The notes below the pieces were generated by a model. It did not search any database, was not told where the DNA came from, and was given only the letters and a program-made list of their open reading frames with translations. A DNA stretch of 44,536 nt, taken from positions 94,357 through 138,892 of the forward strand of contig NW_003124399.1 of assembly GCF_000003605.2 (NCBI RefSeq). The letters run 5' to 3'. Every line of letters starts with the position of its first letter. Positions within the stretch are counted from its first letter, which is position 1. A program made the position numbers and the translations under genes. The stretch comes from Saccoglossus kowalevskii. Taxonomy: Eukaryota; Hemichordata; Enteropneusta; Harrimaniidae. Positions 32,601-42,299 of this stretch are shown one piece after another.

Positions 32601-33696
32601 CCGATGAAGGCAAACAAATTATGTCTACCCATCGACATACAACTAGAGTTATTTCATCACTTAGTCGTTCCGGTGTTATTGTATGGATGTGAAATATGGG
32701 GTCATGCAGATCTTTCTCAGATAGAATCTTTTTATCTCAAGTTTGTAAACGGCTTCTCAAAGTGCACAAAAATACTGCAAATTGTATGGTATACGGTGAA
32801 CTTGGGGTATGTTCCCTTCGTAAGTTGGCGGAAATTAGAATGATACATTTTTGGAGTAGTATTATACAAAGTAAACCTTGCAAATTATCACATAGAATCT
32901 ACAATTTATTAAAAGTGTTACATGACAGAGATATATACAAATCAGCCTGGATGTTAAAAATTAAAGGTGTTCTTGGTACGGCTGGTATGTCAAATCTTTG
33001 GCAGATTGGATCAAATGTAAATAGAACGTGGCTTAAGCAAGCGATAAAACTTAGATTATCGGACATGTGTACACAAAACTGGAATGCCGATCTGGTGTAA
33101 AATGGGTTGTGTACCACTTATAGAATAATCAAAAAGTCATTATATGTGTCAGATTACATTCTGATACTCGATCCAGTACATCGTATTCAATTATGTAAAT
33201 TTAGATTTGGGAACCACAATTTGCCCATTGTCACAGGTCGCTATCAAAATAAGGCCGTTCATGATAGAATTTGTACCTTATGCCAAGGTAACCTTGGTGA
33301 TGAATTTCACTATATCTTTGAGTGTCTGGCCTTGAGTAAAGAACGGGAGAGATTTTTGAAATCATATCATAGAATTAGACCTAGCACTTTAAAAATGTAT
33401 CAGCTATTTAACACATCTAACGAATCGGAGTTGTTAAATCTTTCTAGATTCTGTAAAGATATAATGAAGCGGTTTTTAATTCAGCCAGGTCATTGCTGAC
33501 CACCGATTCAGTGCCATGTATTTTTATTTATTTACTTGCTTTTTGTAATTTTGGGCTGGTGCCTCATTATGCATTTCTTCTATTTTATTAATTAATTTCG
33601 TGTGACGCTTCCATGTACATGCTTTTTTCGTTTGTATTATGTAATGTATATTATTTAGCTCTCTCATACCTCTATCGGGGGAAGCAAAGGGAATAA

Positions 33697-33759
<63 letters not shown>

Positions 33760-35083
33760 GTCAACATAGCCAGCTACCAAATGCTGTATTTTTTGTTAAC
33801 AGTTGTGATGAAAATTTCAGTGGAAAGATGAACACCAATGCCCAGATTAAATATGACGGGACTGTCTCCTGGCTCGTTCCTGTCATATACAAGAGCACCT
33901 GCAAAATAGACGTTACCTATTTCCCGTTTGACGAGCAACGTTGCAACATGACATTCGGCTCATGGGCTTACCATGGCTTACTAATCGACATAGTCAACCG
34001 GTCTGAGTCGGGGGATATTGATTCATACATGGATAACGGCGAATGGAACTTGGTGGCAATGCCAGTCACTCGTAACGTCGTCTATTACGGATGCTGCGCA
34101 GAACCATACCCCGATGTCACTTTCACCGTCATTGTCCAGAGGAGGTCGCTGTTCTATCTATTCAACTTACTACTCCCGTGCATTTTGGTTTCCGGTCTTA
34201 CGTTGTTGGATTTCTATTTACCAGCCGACGCAGGTGAGAAGGTCACACTAGGAATCACTATATTATTGGCGCTCATGGTGTTTATGCTAATAGTTGCCGA
34301 GGCTATGCCGCCCACGTCAGAAGTCATTCCTCTCATTGGTAAGTCAGCTCGACTCAGAACCAGTGTCTTATATTTCGGAATTTCGAAATGTGGTTGTTTT
34401 CTATTCTAATTTCCTTTAAGCATTGTGGGTAATTTTATGACTTGTACCGTTCTACGTCTAACATGATGACATGTCTTCGATTCCTAGAACAGGGATATTT
34501 CTCAACTAACCAATGTAGTAATTGCACAAACTGCGTTCATCTTCCGTCTACTAACTGTTCATTTTACTGTCTGAAAATAGGTCGGTATTACGGTGGCACT
34601 ATCGCCTTGGTATCCATGTCAACAATTATGACTGTAATCGTTCTTAGTATTCACTACAAGATTCCTGGCAGCGTGCGACGAGTACCAAAATGGGCGCGCG
34701 TGTTCTTCCTCAACTACTGTGCACGCATGCTGTGTATGGGGAATCTAAACGCAACGTACGTCGCTATGGGGGAATCCAGCAGTATAAATGTTGAGAATAA
34801 CCATTTACAGACCACTCCCTCGGCCACATCACCCGAACCATTTCATAAAATTGAAAATGTTGATAACGTAGAATACAGTCGATTTGAGGGCCACATAGTA
34901 CGCATCCTTCGTTGCTTGGAAACCCTTGTGGATCGCCAGAATGATCAGGACAAAGACGATGTCATTCTGAAAGAGTGGAAATTGCTGGCCACGGTCATTG
35001 ATCGCATCTTCATGTGGGTGTTTCTCCTTGCAACGGTTAGCCTCACGACCGGCACGTTACTACAAGCACCGGCGTTTGTTTAG
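29642..35083 (+). CDS. Nicotinic acetylcholine receptor alpha subunit, alpha9/10-like, complete, 6 exons
   Basis: Exons are 29642-29690, 30511-30653, 31309-31353, 31566-31675, 33803-34338 and 34581-35083. Phases match throughout; 461 residues. A signal peptide (MKVYVLLVVISVSIAQG) is followed by the ligand-binding domain: loop D IWIRMFW, loop A WKPDIMLYN, Cys-loop C149-C163 with 13 residues between and an adjacent NMT glycosylation site, loop B W170, and loop C with vicinal C213-C214 (YYGCCAEPYPDVTF), which defines an alpha subunit. M2 has GEK at its start, L at 9' and E at 20', predicting a cation-selective pore. M3 and M4 are in the last exon with a short cytoplasmic loop. The vocabulary around loop C and M1-M2 is closest to alpha9/alpha10. 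Subunit partners cannot be predicted. Intron 4 is largely a LINE fragment; introns 1 and 2 carry MITEs. Confidence 0.93.
29706..30112. mobile_element. Harbinger-like MITE in receptor intron 1
   Basis: A 407-bp element flanked by TTA on both sides. The left end, GGCCAGACTTTTATTATCCC, is mirrored by the right end, whose reverse complement is GGCCAGACTTTTTTTATTTC; the similarity continues into TTGTTTCKCGA. A 3-bp TTA duplication with termini starting GGCC fits the PIF/Harbinger superfamily. The interior holds several short AAAATTTTATTT palindromes and no coding capacity. It begins only 15 bp after the end of exon 1. Confidence 0.75.
30762..30968. mobile_element. TA-flanked MITE, family B, copy 1
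   Basis: A 207-bp element in receptor intron 2, homologous to 42334-42540. Shared segments are GGGTTAATTATTCAC, TTTAATTTTGCTTATTTCGC, TGACTGGAAAATG, GTGAATTTAAAACCCACT and CAGTGAAAATTA. TA dinucleotides flank both ends. The termini are more diverged (CTGCAGAGG at the left, TTTAAAG at the right) than in the second copy. Confidence 0.75.
31855..33760 (+). mobile_element. 5'-truncated non-LTR retrotransposon (LINE) in receptor intron 4
   Basis: The remnant begins inside a reverse transcriptase (QAGFRAGYST) and continues with FIDYKKAFD, GVRQGENLSPLLF and the catalytic YADD box, then a C-terminal region with VVPVLLYGCEIWG and a CxxC...H...C knuckle (CTLC...FHYIFEC). The main frame, 31809-32843, shifts near 32.8 kb into another, which has one in-frame stop at about 33098 before running on to 33499. 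A 3' untranslated stretch follows and ends in an ATT microsatellite tail at 33695-33759, as in CR1/L2/jockey-type elements. The endonuclease part is missing. It is immobile by itself. Same strand as the host gene. The clade is not resolved. Confidence 0.88.
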
Positions 35084-35251
35084 TTGGATATACCAGCTCG
35101 GAGAAAATAACCTTCGATGAAATCTGTTACTGAAGAATATTATTCTGGGACAGAATGGCGTAGATTAATTTGTGCTACCATGTGTATGTGGACAGCGAGA
35201 CATTCTTGCAATATTCAATCTCGTCCTTTGATTGTGTCAATTGTCTCAGAG

Positions 35252-35257
35252 AATAAA
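35252..35257 (+). other. Candidate polyadenylation signal of the receptor gene
   Basis: AATAAA lies about 170 nt after the TAG stop, followed by a T/G-rich stretch. Confidence 0.5.
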
Positions 35258-36349
35258 AACTTTAGTAGTTTGTAGATTGCCTATTAAACGTCTATTAATA
35301 TTATTTTGTAACTTTTTTTAAAACTGTTATACATTCAAAGATTGTACCCATCTAAAGAAACCCGACATTGCAAAGATTTAGTGACAACGAACACACGACA
35401 GGAGAAGTAGTTATTAAGTCTATACCATTGCTGTTGTTATTTATTTACATCATATATCCGAAAATTGGGGATGTTGTCCATTTTTATTATTATTAAAGCA
35501 TATTTTATTCGTTTATTAATATTATCGATTTGAATTGTGTGCGATGCGATTTCTATTTTATATACTGATAGTCAGGTTAAACATTTATTCAAAACATATA
35601 CCTTTTAAGGTCTATGTTCAAAACAATAACAAATATACACTTCTAATGCTTCATTAAATATTCCCTCTATTCTCTATATGTTGAGAATAAAGTCATAGAC
35701 ATTGCAAGCTTGTAAATATTGTATTTTGTTTGTCGATAAGTTTCATTTTTATTTTCAAATATTTAGGCAGTAAAAAGAAATTTTAACTTAATACAGAAAT
35801 CTACTCGTGGTCGTTCAACAACATAACATAATTAGTTTATTTCAACAGTTTTATTATTTTGCCAATTTTTCAAAAGCGATGTATATCTAAATGCACCAAC
35901 AGCATTTGAAATTGAATTATTAGATTTGTTAAAAAGCACCACGCATTATATTGATACAATAGTGCAGGCGTTGTCGAATTATGTTACTATAGTAACTAGC
36001 CACTTATACATATGTTAGAGTGTGATCAGTTAATACAATAAATCTATATATATCCAAGCTATAATAACGGTGTAGTATTGTGAGGGTAGTAGTCAATACA
36101 CACAGTAATACTATTGTCGTCGCTATTGTTGTAACAGTCCGCCAACCTTCGATGGCGGACAGTTTTAGTTCAGAATTTACTAAGAAAGTACTAGTTTCGA
36201 AGAATATTCCTTTTACTCGTTTCTTTGTTCTCAGCAATACCTATGAGGAGAGTATTGTTTTTCAGAACTAGGTTGTTCTCACATGGTTGAATTGGGCAGC
36301 ACAAAGCCCATCCTTCACTATTTAAAAACATGACTTTTTTGAACAGCAA

Positions 36350-36416
36350 CACCGTGGATTCGAACCAACGATTTTCAGATCGACGAGCTGTAGGATACAT
36401 GTCCACTCCACTGAAA
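36350..36416 (-). ncRNA. tRNA-like sequence, probable SINE head or tRNA pseudogene
   Basis: On the minus strand there is a perfect RNA polymerase III B box, GGTTCGAATCC, at 36356-36366. Upstream lies CGATCTGAAAATCG, resembling a tRNA-Phe anticodon loop, and an A-box-like AGTGGAGTGG. T-arm and anticodon stems do not pair fully, so it is not a functional tRNA. A tRNA-derived SINE start is the likeliest explanation; no second copy is in the window. Confidence 0.4.
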
Positions 36417-36617
36417 GAACTGAGCAGGTGGTTGAAAGCAATAAGTAGTTTACTGTGATATGTACATTGAACCAGGTGCGATTACTACAGGTCATTGGAC
36501 CATTCATTGGCCATTGTCCTTCTATACAAAATGAGTTACGTGACAGATATACACTGTGGCAAACCACTTAAAACTCGCCAAATTAGTATTACTTCGTGGA
36601 AGTACGGCAATCGGACG

Positions 36618-36990
36618 CTAACGGTAGTTTGTTTGGGGTCTCGGTTCTCGTAGACGTCCTCAGCCCTGCGAATTGTAGTCAAACCTGGTATGAACACTAC
36701 ACCTGCTACACATGACGGATTACTGATGCTTGATATTTGGTTTGTGGTCTGGTTCAAAATGACATACTGATGCCTATGTTGGTTTAGTTTTCATGTGTGC
36801 TTAACTTTTTCTCCGATATACTTTGACCGATTATGTTCAAGAAGACAAGAACCTCGTCTTTAGTCAGTGGGCCACACGTTAACGTGCTGAATACTCCTCA
36901 AACATTCAACTGTGATTTGCATTTTTCATTGTTAATAATTGACGGGCCTCAGACGTTTACTAAAACCTCGACCCCAAACAGGTCGTTAAC
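36618..36990. repeat. Inverted repeat of ~45-bp arms
   Basis: The left arm at 36618-36662 contains TTGTTTGGGGTCTCGGTTC and GTAGACGTC. The right arm at 36947-36990 reads, in reverse complement, CTGTTTGGGGTCGAGGTT and GTAAACGTCTGAGG. The spacing is about 285 bp. Possibly a degraded MITE; no target duplication is visible. Confidence 0.45.
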
Positions 36991-37915
36991 TACCTCGTGC
37001 GCTGTCTTCATATATATATATATTAACTTTTTGCCATGGCTGGCGTCGTCTTCACAATATATTCGACATTCTATGAGCTAATAAACGGATAAAGCATTGT
37101 CAATAACATAGTCCCCACTCGGGGTTTAGTGACTCTGACAATCGAGTAGTCAAGATACATGAATTGTGCTAAATAAAAACTTTTAAAGGGTTTCTGATAT
37201 TACACTAAGAGAACTCATGTTAGCTTACTTTCACTTGCAACTTGAAATATTTGGAACACAACACATGTCCCGCCTGGACTTAAAGGCAAAATGAAAATGA
37301 AGCTCTTGGCGCGAGGATTTCTGTCCCCTTGAGAGCATATTTACAGTTGCTGCAACAAAGACACAATCTGAAAATATGATCCTAGGCTAGCCTGGTGCCC
37401 TTTGATAGCAATGGGCATGAGGTACAGCTACTTGGGAGCAGTAGGTTTCAGTGGATCTGCTTAACTCCTACCACACCAATTATAGGACTGCCCCATGCAT
37501 ATTTATAGAAGTGCAGGGTGGTATCCCATTGGGTAGGACACTCTGGTAGAAAATAGCTCTTTTATCTACCAACTGCTGGAGAGCTTCTAAGCATGTGATT
37601 GAAACAGCACTGAAGTCATGTGCCCCAGTGGCCTAGTGAAGGCCGTTTGGTAGGCATACCAGTTTTGCTACCAGAAGAGAACTTGGCAATTTGTGATTAA
37701 AGCTGTCGTTTTGATGTTGAGTGTTGCCACTACTTTCTCCAGTACTGCATGAACCAGTGGGAATGATGGGAATGTCCACGATATAAACATTGCCTTCATC
37801 ACATATACTAGTACATTGTGATCCAGGAGATATGTCACATATCCGTAGGGTTTGAAATTGTTGGCTGATGTGAACAGATATATGAGTGATACCCTGCAGG
37901 GTTAACTGGCTGTTT

Positions 37916-38240
37916 TCAGTCCTTCAGAAACTTGCCAATTGTTATTCTAGCACAAGCACTTCTGAATGTCGCAGCAGCTGCACTAGTTTTGTCCCATGCC
38001 AGGTGACATGCTTCTGACTCAATTACCTTCTTGCAGCACCAGAGTAACATTTCCTCCATGAGCTGGCTTAGTGCAGCAATCCCCTGCTTTGTGACAAACG
38101 TCACAACTGCTGAATTTTCACAGTGGACTAGAACTTTATTGTTCTGAACCTTGCTCAGAGAGTAAGTTAACATATCCCGACTTTCAGGTCCATTAGATGT
38201 ACTTCCAATCAGACCTTTAAGGAGGCATCAGTTATGGATG
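37916..38240 (-). pseudogene. Degraded RNase H-like fragment of a retrotransposon
   Basis: On the minus strand, ITDASLK near 38220 is followed in a second frame by ESRDMLTYSL and KVLVHCENSAVVTFVTKQG, then LLWCCKKVIESEACHLAW. The order (TDASL, then D/E-N-xx-VV, then a leucine-rich WC segment and an AxHxxW-like end) is that of RNase H domains in DIRS/Ty3-like retrotransposons. There is a frameshift after TDASLK, and the spacing is shorter than usual, implying a deletion. It is non-functional. Assigned by motif order only. Confidence 0.42.
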
Positions 38241-38689
38241 GAGATGATGGATTGAACCGTGATCCCTGCCAAAGGAATCTGCAGGTCCATTCGCCTACAG
38301 TAACTACAGTACTAGCATCTGTACTTGGAGGAGAATGGCCTACATGAAAGCCGTCAACTTGACTGTTGATTTGGAATGAAGCACACAAGTCACTGCGCCT
38401 TACTAGGCCCTGTAGCAGGTTGAACTTCATACCCAGGAGCACTTGCTCCTCACCCCATGTGTAGGGGGATGCAAATGATTGTTAATTTAATAATTTTGTG
38501 AATACCAGGCAAACTTATATCCAGGATCATAAAGCATAGGTATAGGCAGCTTTGTACTCAATATAGTAAGCAAGTATCCTTGAATATTTTCAATAAGGTG
38601 CAGTAAAAAAGTATATATTGGGTAAACTTCAAGTCCTTCAAAAACTGTACTTAAAGTATACTTATTTTTGTGAGAGGTTATATAGGAAT

Positions 38690-39550
38690 TAGCATGGTGT
38701 GTATGGCACACTTGCCCATGTTACAGTAGCTGTGGCTTCCCCACTGAGTCTATAACACAAAATACTTTAAAACATGTCTTTTTCGCGAGCATGTCTTTTT
38801 CGCGAATTTAGCGAGCGAACTGATTCACTAATTCAAGATGTCGCTAATGACTTTATTGTCAATTCAAAATGGGTGCCGAACAAAGAAATCAACAATGACA
38901 AGAGAGATTCGCTAAATCAACATTTCGCTATTACGTCATTTTACCACAATTCGCTAAAATTGCATGCCACTTTTTCAACATGTTTTACAGTATACCCTCT
39001 TGAGTCAATGGCACACATATCCAGGGTACAATGGATTTTGATGTCCCATTTAGTCAGTGGTGTACTCAAACAGGTTACAGTGGTTATAGCCTCCATCTTG
39101 AGTTTACAATTCACTCATCCAGATAAAGTGATGCTAGATGCCCCCATTAATTTTATTCACCCAGGTAAATTGCCCCCCACCCTATGGAGTCTGTGTGCAT
39201 TTACCCAGGGTACAGTGACTTTGGATGCCACATTGGATTTGTGGTATACTCACCCAGCCAATGGTTATGGCCTGCCCATTGAGTTAATGACACACTTTCC
39301 CCAAGGTACAGCTACTATGGATGTCCAAGCATGTTTGTGGTATACTCACCCTGGTTACAGAGGTTATGGTGTCCCCAATGAGGCGGTGGTTTATTCACCC
39401 ACGATACAGTGGTTATGACCATTGCATACATTCTATGGTAGACTCACCAAGGTTACAGTGGCGTTGGCCTTCTCTATTGAGTCAATGGCACACTTACCCA
39501 GGGTACAGCAGCTAAGGATGTCTCATTGTGTTTTATGGTATACCCACCAC
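38690..39550. repeat. ~49-bp imperfect minisatellite, interrupted by a MITE
   Basis: The unit is roughly CAGGGTACAGTGGTTATGG then CCTCCCCATTGAGTCTATGG and a CACACTCACC tail. Repeat phases fall near 39022, 39206, 39255, 39302, 39351, 39400, 39448 and 39499, plus degenerate units between. A unit before the array (near 38717) is separated from the rest by the 38765-38990 MITE. An isolated similar unit, GGCCTTCCCCTTGAGTCTGT, lies near 40791. The 214-codon plus-strand frame at 38774-39418 crosses both MITE and array and is not a gene. Confidence 0.78.
38765..38990. mobile_element. TA-flanked MITE, family C
   Basis: A 226-bp element flanked by TA. The left end CTTTAAAACATGTCTTTTTC mirrors the right end, which in reverse complement reads CTGTAAAACATGTTGAAAAA. 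The interior has repeated TTCGCTA/TAGCGA-type motifs and TTTTTCGCGA repeats. Inserted in the 49-bp minisatellite. Confidence 0.7.
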
Positions 39551-39699
39551 TTGTTGAGCCTTCTTTTGTATGTTTTGAATTCCTGGTTCTGGTGGACAAC
39601 GAGCACAACACTAATTATGCTAAATTATGAATCAATTTTTATGGGACAGTGATTACTTGATAAACACAGCAACAACAAATTTTACAAAGAAAAATTGAA

Positions 39700-39705
39700 T
39701 TTATT
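39700..39705 (-). other. Candidate polyadenylation signal of TMEM186
   Basis: TTTATT on the plus strand reads AATAAA on the minus strand, about 64 nt past the stop codon. Confidence 0.5.
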
Positions 39706-39768
39706 TTTTAAAAAAATGTTTCACACTTAATTTCCATGCATTCTAAAGTAATATTAGTATTTTGAATA

Positions 39769-40464
39769 TCAAGTGAGTGCACCAAATACATACTCAAATT
39801 TCTCCTTGTCCAAGATATACCCAAATCTCAAAGTGTAATACATGAGCTCATCAGAGCCATACTTCTTAAATTTCCTTAACGTTTCATGAGGTCTATCACC
39901 CACTTCCAGACTGGGAACCACGTTGACAACAGGAATGGTAAAATCCACTCTATGACCCCAGAATGTTAGGTGAGACACACGGAGCATGGTCAAGTCTGTG
40001 TTGATGGCCATCACTCCGATAATTCTTCTAGAATAGAAACTTGTTGAATACAGCATTAGAGTAGCAAATCCTGCCAGTGATAAGGAATACATCGTAGCGT
40101 ACAATGAAATGATATCAGAATTATAACAATATAATAATGGAGGGATAGATGCAACAGTGATTGCTGTTTGTAGTATTTTCACTCTTGAAAAGCTTCGTAG
40201 TGCACGAATGAATGGTAGTTTGTAGATCACAGTAAATTCATCATCTAAATTCACATCTTTAGAAAGCATCCTTGTGGCAAGCAAGTTCCTGCAGGTCAAG
40301 GCTGATAAGTGTTCTTTGCTTTTTACACAGTTGAACAGTACTTGTGAATTTCTTGAATGTACTCCTCTATGTGCTGTGACCACGTACATGTAGTAGATAT
40401 TTAGGCGGCATGATTTCTGAGTTAACTGGAGTATTGATTGCAATACTCTATGACAATACACCAT
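39769..40464 (-). CDS. TMEM186 homologue, mitochondrial complex I assembly factor
   Basis: Read from the ATG at 40464, 231 residues, close to the vertebrate length (~213). A basic, Ser/Thr-containing N-terminus suits mitochondrial targeting. Family features follow: DDEFTVIYKLPFIRALRSFS, a first membrane segment KILQTAITVASIPPLLYC (about 97-114), a second at about 118-139 (YSLSLAGFATLMLY), SRRIIGV, LRVSHLTFWG at 161-170, and the C-terminal YTLRFGYILDKEKFEYVFG. In mammals TMEM186 is an inner-membrane member of the MCIA complex that builds complex I. The frame is open to 40575, but the chosen ATG has A at -3 and G at +4, and a pyrimidine-rich stretch ending ACTGAAATCTCTTACAG lies 4 nt before it, a likely splice acceptor. 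A 5' exon therefore probably lies upstream. Confidence 0.9.
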   Translation of the reverse strand: MVYCHRVLQSILQLTQKSCRLNIYYMYVVTAHRGVHSRNSQVLFNCVKSKEHLSALTCRNLLATRMLSKDVNLDDEFTVIYKLPFIRALRSFSRVKILQTAITVASIPPLLYCYNSDIISLYATMYSLSLAGFATLMLYSTSFYSRRIIGVMAINTDLTMLRVSHLTFWGHRVDFTIPVVNVVPSLEVGDRPHETLRKFKKYGSDELMYYTLRFGYILDKEKFEYVFGALT

Positions 40465-40650
40465 GATTCTGTAAGAGATTTCAGTAAAGGTAGTAATCAA
40501 GATTTTTTTTTTTTGTGCCAGGGGACAGTTCCAGACATTGAATGTCACGGTTGTCTCTCCTGACTTTTTGTACAAATTGCAAGTGGTGACACATAGTGCA
40601 AATTTACCACAGAAGTCATATTCATGTTTGGGACTACATGACAGGGCTGT

Positions 40651-40663
40651 GCGGCCATCTTCC
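40651..40663 (-). promoter_or_regulatory. YY1-like initiator, possible TMEM186 transcription start
   Basis: On the minus strand GGAAGATGGCCGC resembles the YY1 motif AAGATGGCGGC found at many housekeeping-gene starts, where the ATG can be the initiation codon. A following GTG|GTAAAT could be a donor, but its phase does not match the acceptor before the main TMEM186 exon, so only an untranslated first exon is supported. Confidence 0.35.
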
Positions 40664-40849
40664 TATCAAATGGCAATTTAATGCGCTATCCTGGAGTCAA
40701 CCAGGCTTGGTCGAACACAAGCAACTGCGAACCTTAACCAAGGTTCCCCCAAAATCACATTCGTTAGTGAATGAGTCTCAGCTAGTGGAATTGGCCTTCC
40801 CCTTGAGTCTGTGGCACAGTCACCCAGAGTAGGGGTCGACCCTTTCGAT

Positions 40850-40928
40850 GTTCAGCCTAAGATAGGATTTGAACTTGGGTCTATCGATCATTAGTCTGAT
40901 GCGACAACCACTATGCTACCAATGACCG
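40850..40928 (-). ncRNA. tRNA-like sequence, probable SINE head or tRNA pseudogene
   Basis: The minus strand has an A box TAGCATAGTGG (40908-40918) and a B box AGTTCAAATCC (40865-40875), spaced as in a tRNA. The acceptor and anticodon stems are not well paired. It lies about 200 bp upstream of the proposed TMEM186 start. Most likely a tRNA-derived SINE or pseudogene. Its sequence is unlike the 36350 tRNA-like unit apart from the box motifs. Confidence 0.42.
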
Positions 40929-42299
40929 GTAATCAAGATTATATGCCGAGTTAAATGACCCAAATACACCCAAAAAAGTAACTTTCAAAATGACCTTCAA
41001 TCTTGTTGAAATTGCATTCCCACTCTCATTTTCATATGTTTAATGAATTTATAATTACTTACTTATAAAATGTGGCTGGTTGTTGCTCTGTTTGCTAATT
41101 TATTTAACTATTTTTTATTATATTCAAACATAGCTGACAAGCGGAATTAAAGTTTTATCATCACAGTCTGGCATTACAGTTCTTGTAATCTGTCAGTTTT
41201 ATAATGGCTAAAATCGTGTCTGTCAAATAGAATTATTGCCTGTGAATTTGACAAGATAAAAGGTAGTTCGCTAATACACACTGATCCACATAAAATTAAA
41301 CAGTGAAGAGCACACAACATGACCAAAACATGGATTCAGAATTTGAGTTGGAAATGGACTTTGTTTAGAAAGTCTGACTTCCCAGAGTGCATACAAATTT
41401 AATCTTGTGACATGGAAAATGCCTGGACTAAGTTATTTGCTTATGTATGTGCACTCTAAATTGCAGCACAAGAACCTGAAAGTGATAGGCAATCATACAT
41501 AAAATTACTTTGCACTAAAACAGGTTCCTGAAATCTTGTCGATAACGATTTGGTCGTAATTTCAATGGTTATTAAAATCATCACCTTTGTCGTCATGTTT
41601 ATTTGTCATTGACTCTTCCCTCACTAGAGTGAAATTCACCTCGAATATGCGTTCCTCATAAGTCTGTAATAAAACTTGAATTCATGTCCTTCATAAAAAT
41701 TCATAAAGTTTCCTGGAATCTTGGTCGCAATTCCTGTAGCTATCGCCAAAATTTTCATCGCCAGAGAAATTCACGTCCCAAATTTTAGTACCCCAGGCAC
41801 CTTTAATAAATAACCTATCTAACCGCTGGGCTGATTTAAAGATATCACGAAAAAATTATGGAAGATTGGGCAAAAATCAGCTGTGTTTTGGCGTCAACCT
41901 TTTTTCTATTGGAAACACATGGATGCAAAGACTAGATTCTTTGGTCACTGTAGACAATGTTCTGTTCCAATAAAGGATTTTGATATGCCAATCTAACAAT
42001 TCCTTACAGGAACATCACCTGTATAATAAATAGTTAAATAAATAGTCTTTTTACGTAAAGGCAGGCTCTTGAACTTGACAAAATTCACTCCAAGACCACT
42101 AAGCAAATAGATGGAAATACCAGTCACATCACTCATGAAGATTGATTCGATTGCTGGATAGCCGAGTTTAGTGTCCATTTCTACACAATGTGTCTACACT
42201 TGCAATTCTCAGATTCTATGTGTAAATGCACATCAACAAGGGAAAATAATGATTTCTTTTGTCCACGTTATAAAATAAATTTTCTAATTAATATTTCAT
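40929..42299. other. Gene-free interval
   Basis: AT-rich, with no recognisable exon, RNA gene or inverted-repeat element on either strand. Confidence 0.55.

Larger units (their letters stand above)
35258..37915. other. Gene-free interval downstream of the receptor gene
   Basis: AT-rich sequence without recognisable exons. It contains a tRNA-like sequence and an inverted-repeat structure (listed separately). A short frame starts ATGGCGGAC at about 36152 inside an 8-bp-stem palindrome (GTCCGCCA...TGGCGGAC). It could be a first exon, but no downstream exon supports it. Confidence 0.5.

Noticed and set aside
36152-36271. ATGGCGGAC start resembling a housekeeping first exon
   Set aside because: The ATG lies in a short palindrome, no good donor follows in frame, and no downstream exon was found on the plus strand.
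36350-36416. Functional tRNA-Phe gene
   Set aside because: The loop CTGAAAA and B box fit, but the T-arm and anticodon stems do not pair properly.
38774-39418. 214-codon plus-strand open frame
   Set aside because: It runs through a MITE and a 49-bp minisatellite; the unit length is not a multiple of three, and no domain is seen. Chance frame.
39769-40575. 268-codon version of TMEM186 starting at 40575
   Set aside because: The extra 37 residues precede a likely splice acceptor and have no resemblance to the family; the ATG at 40464 has the better context.
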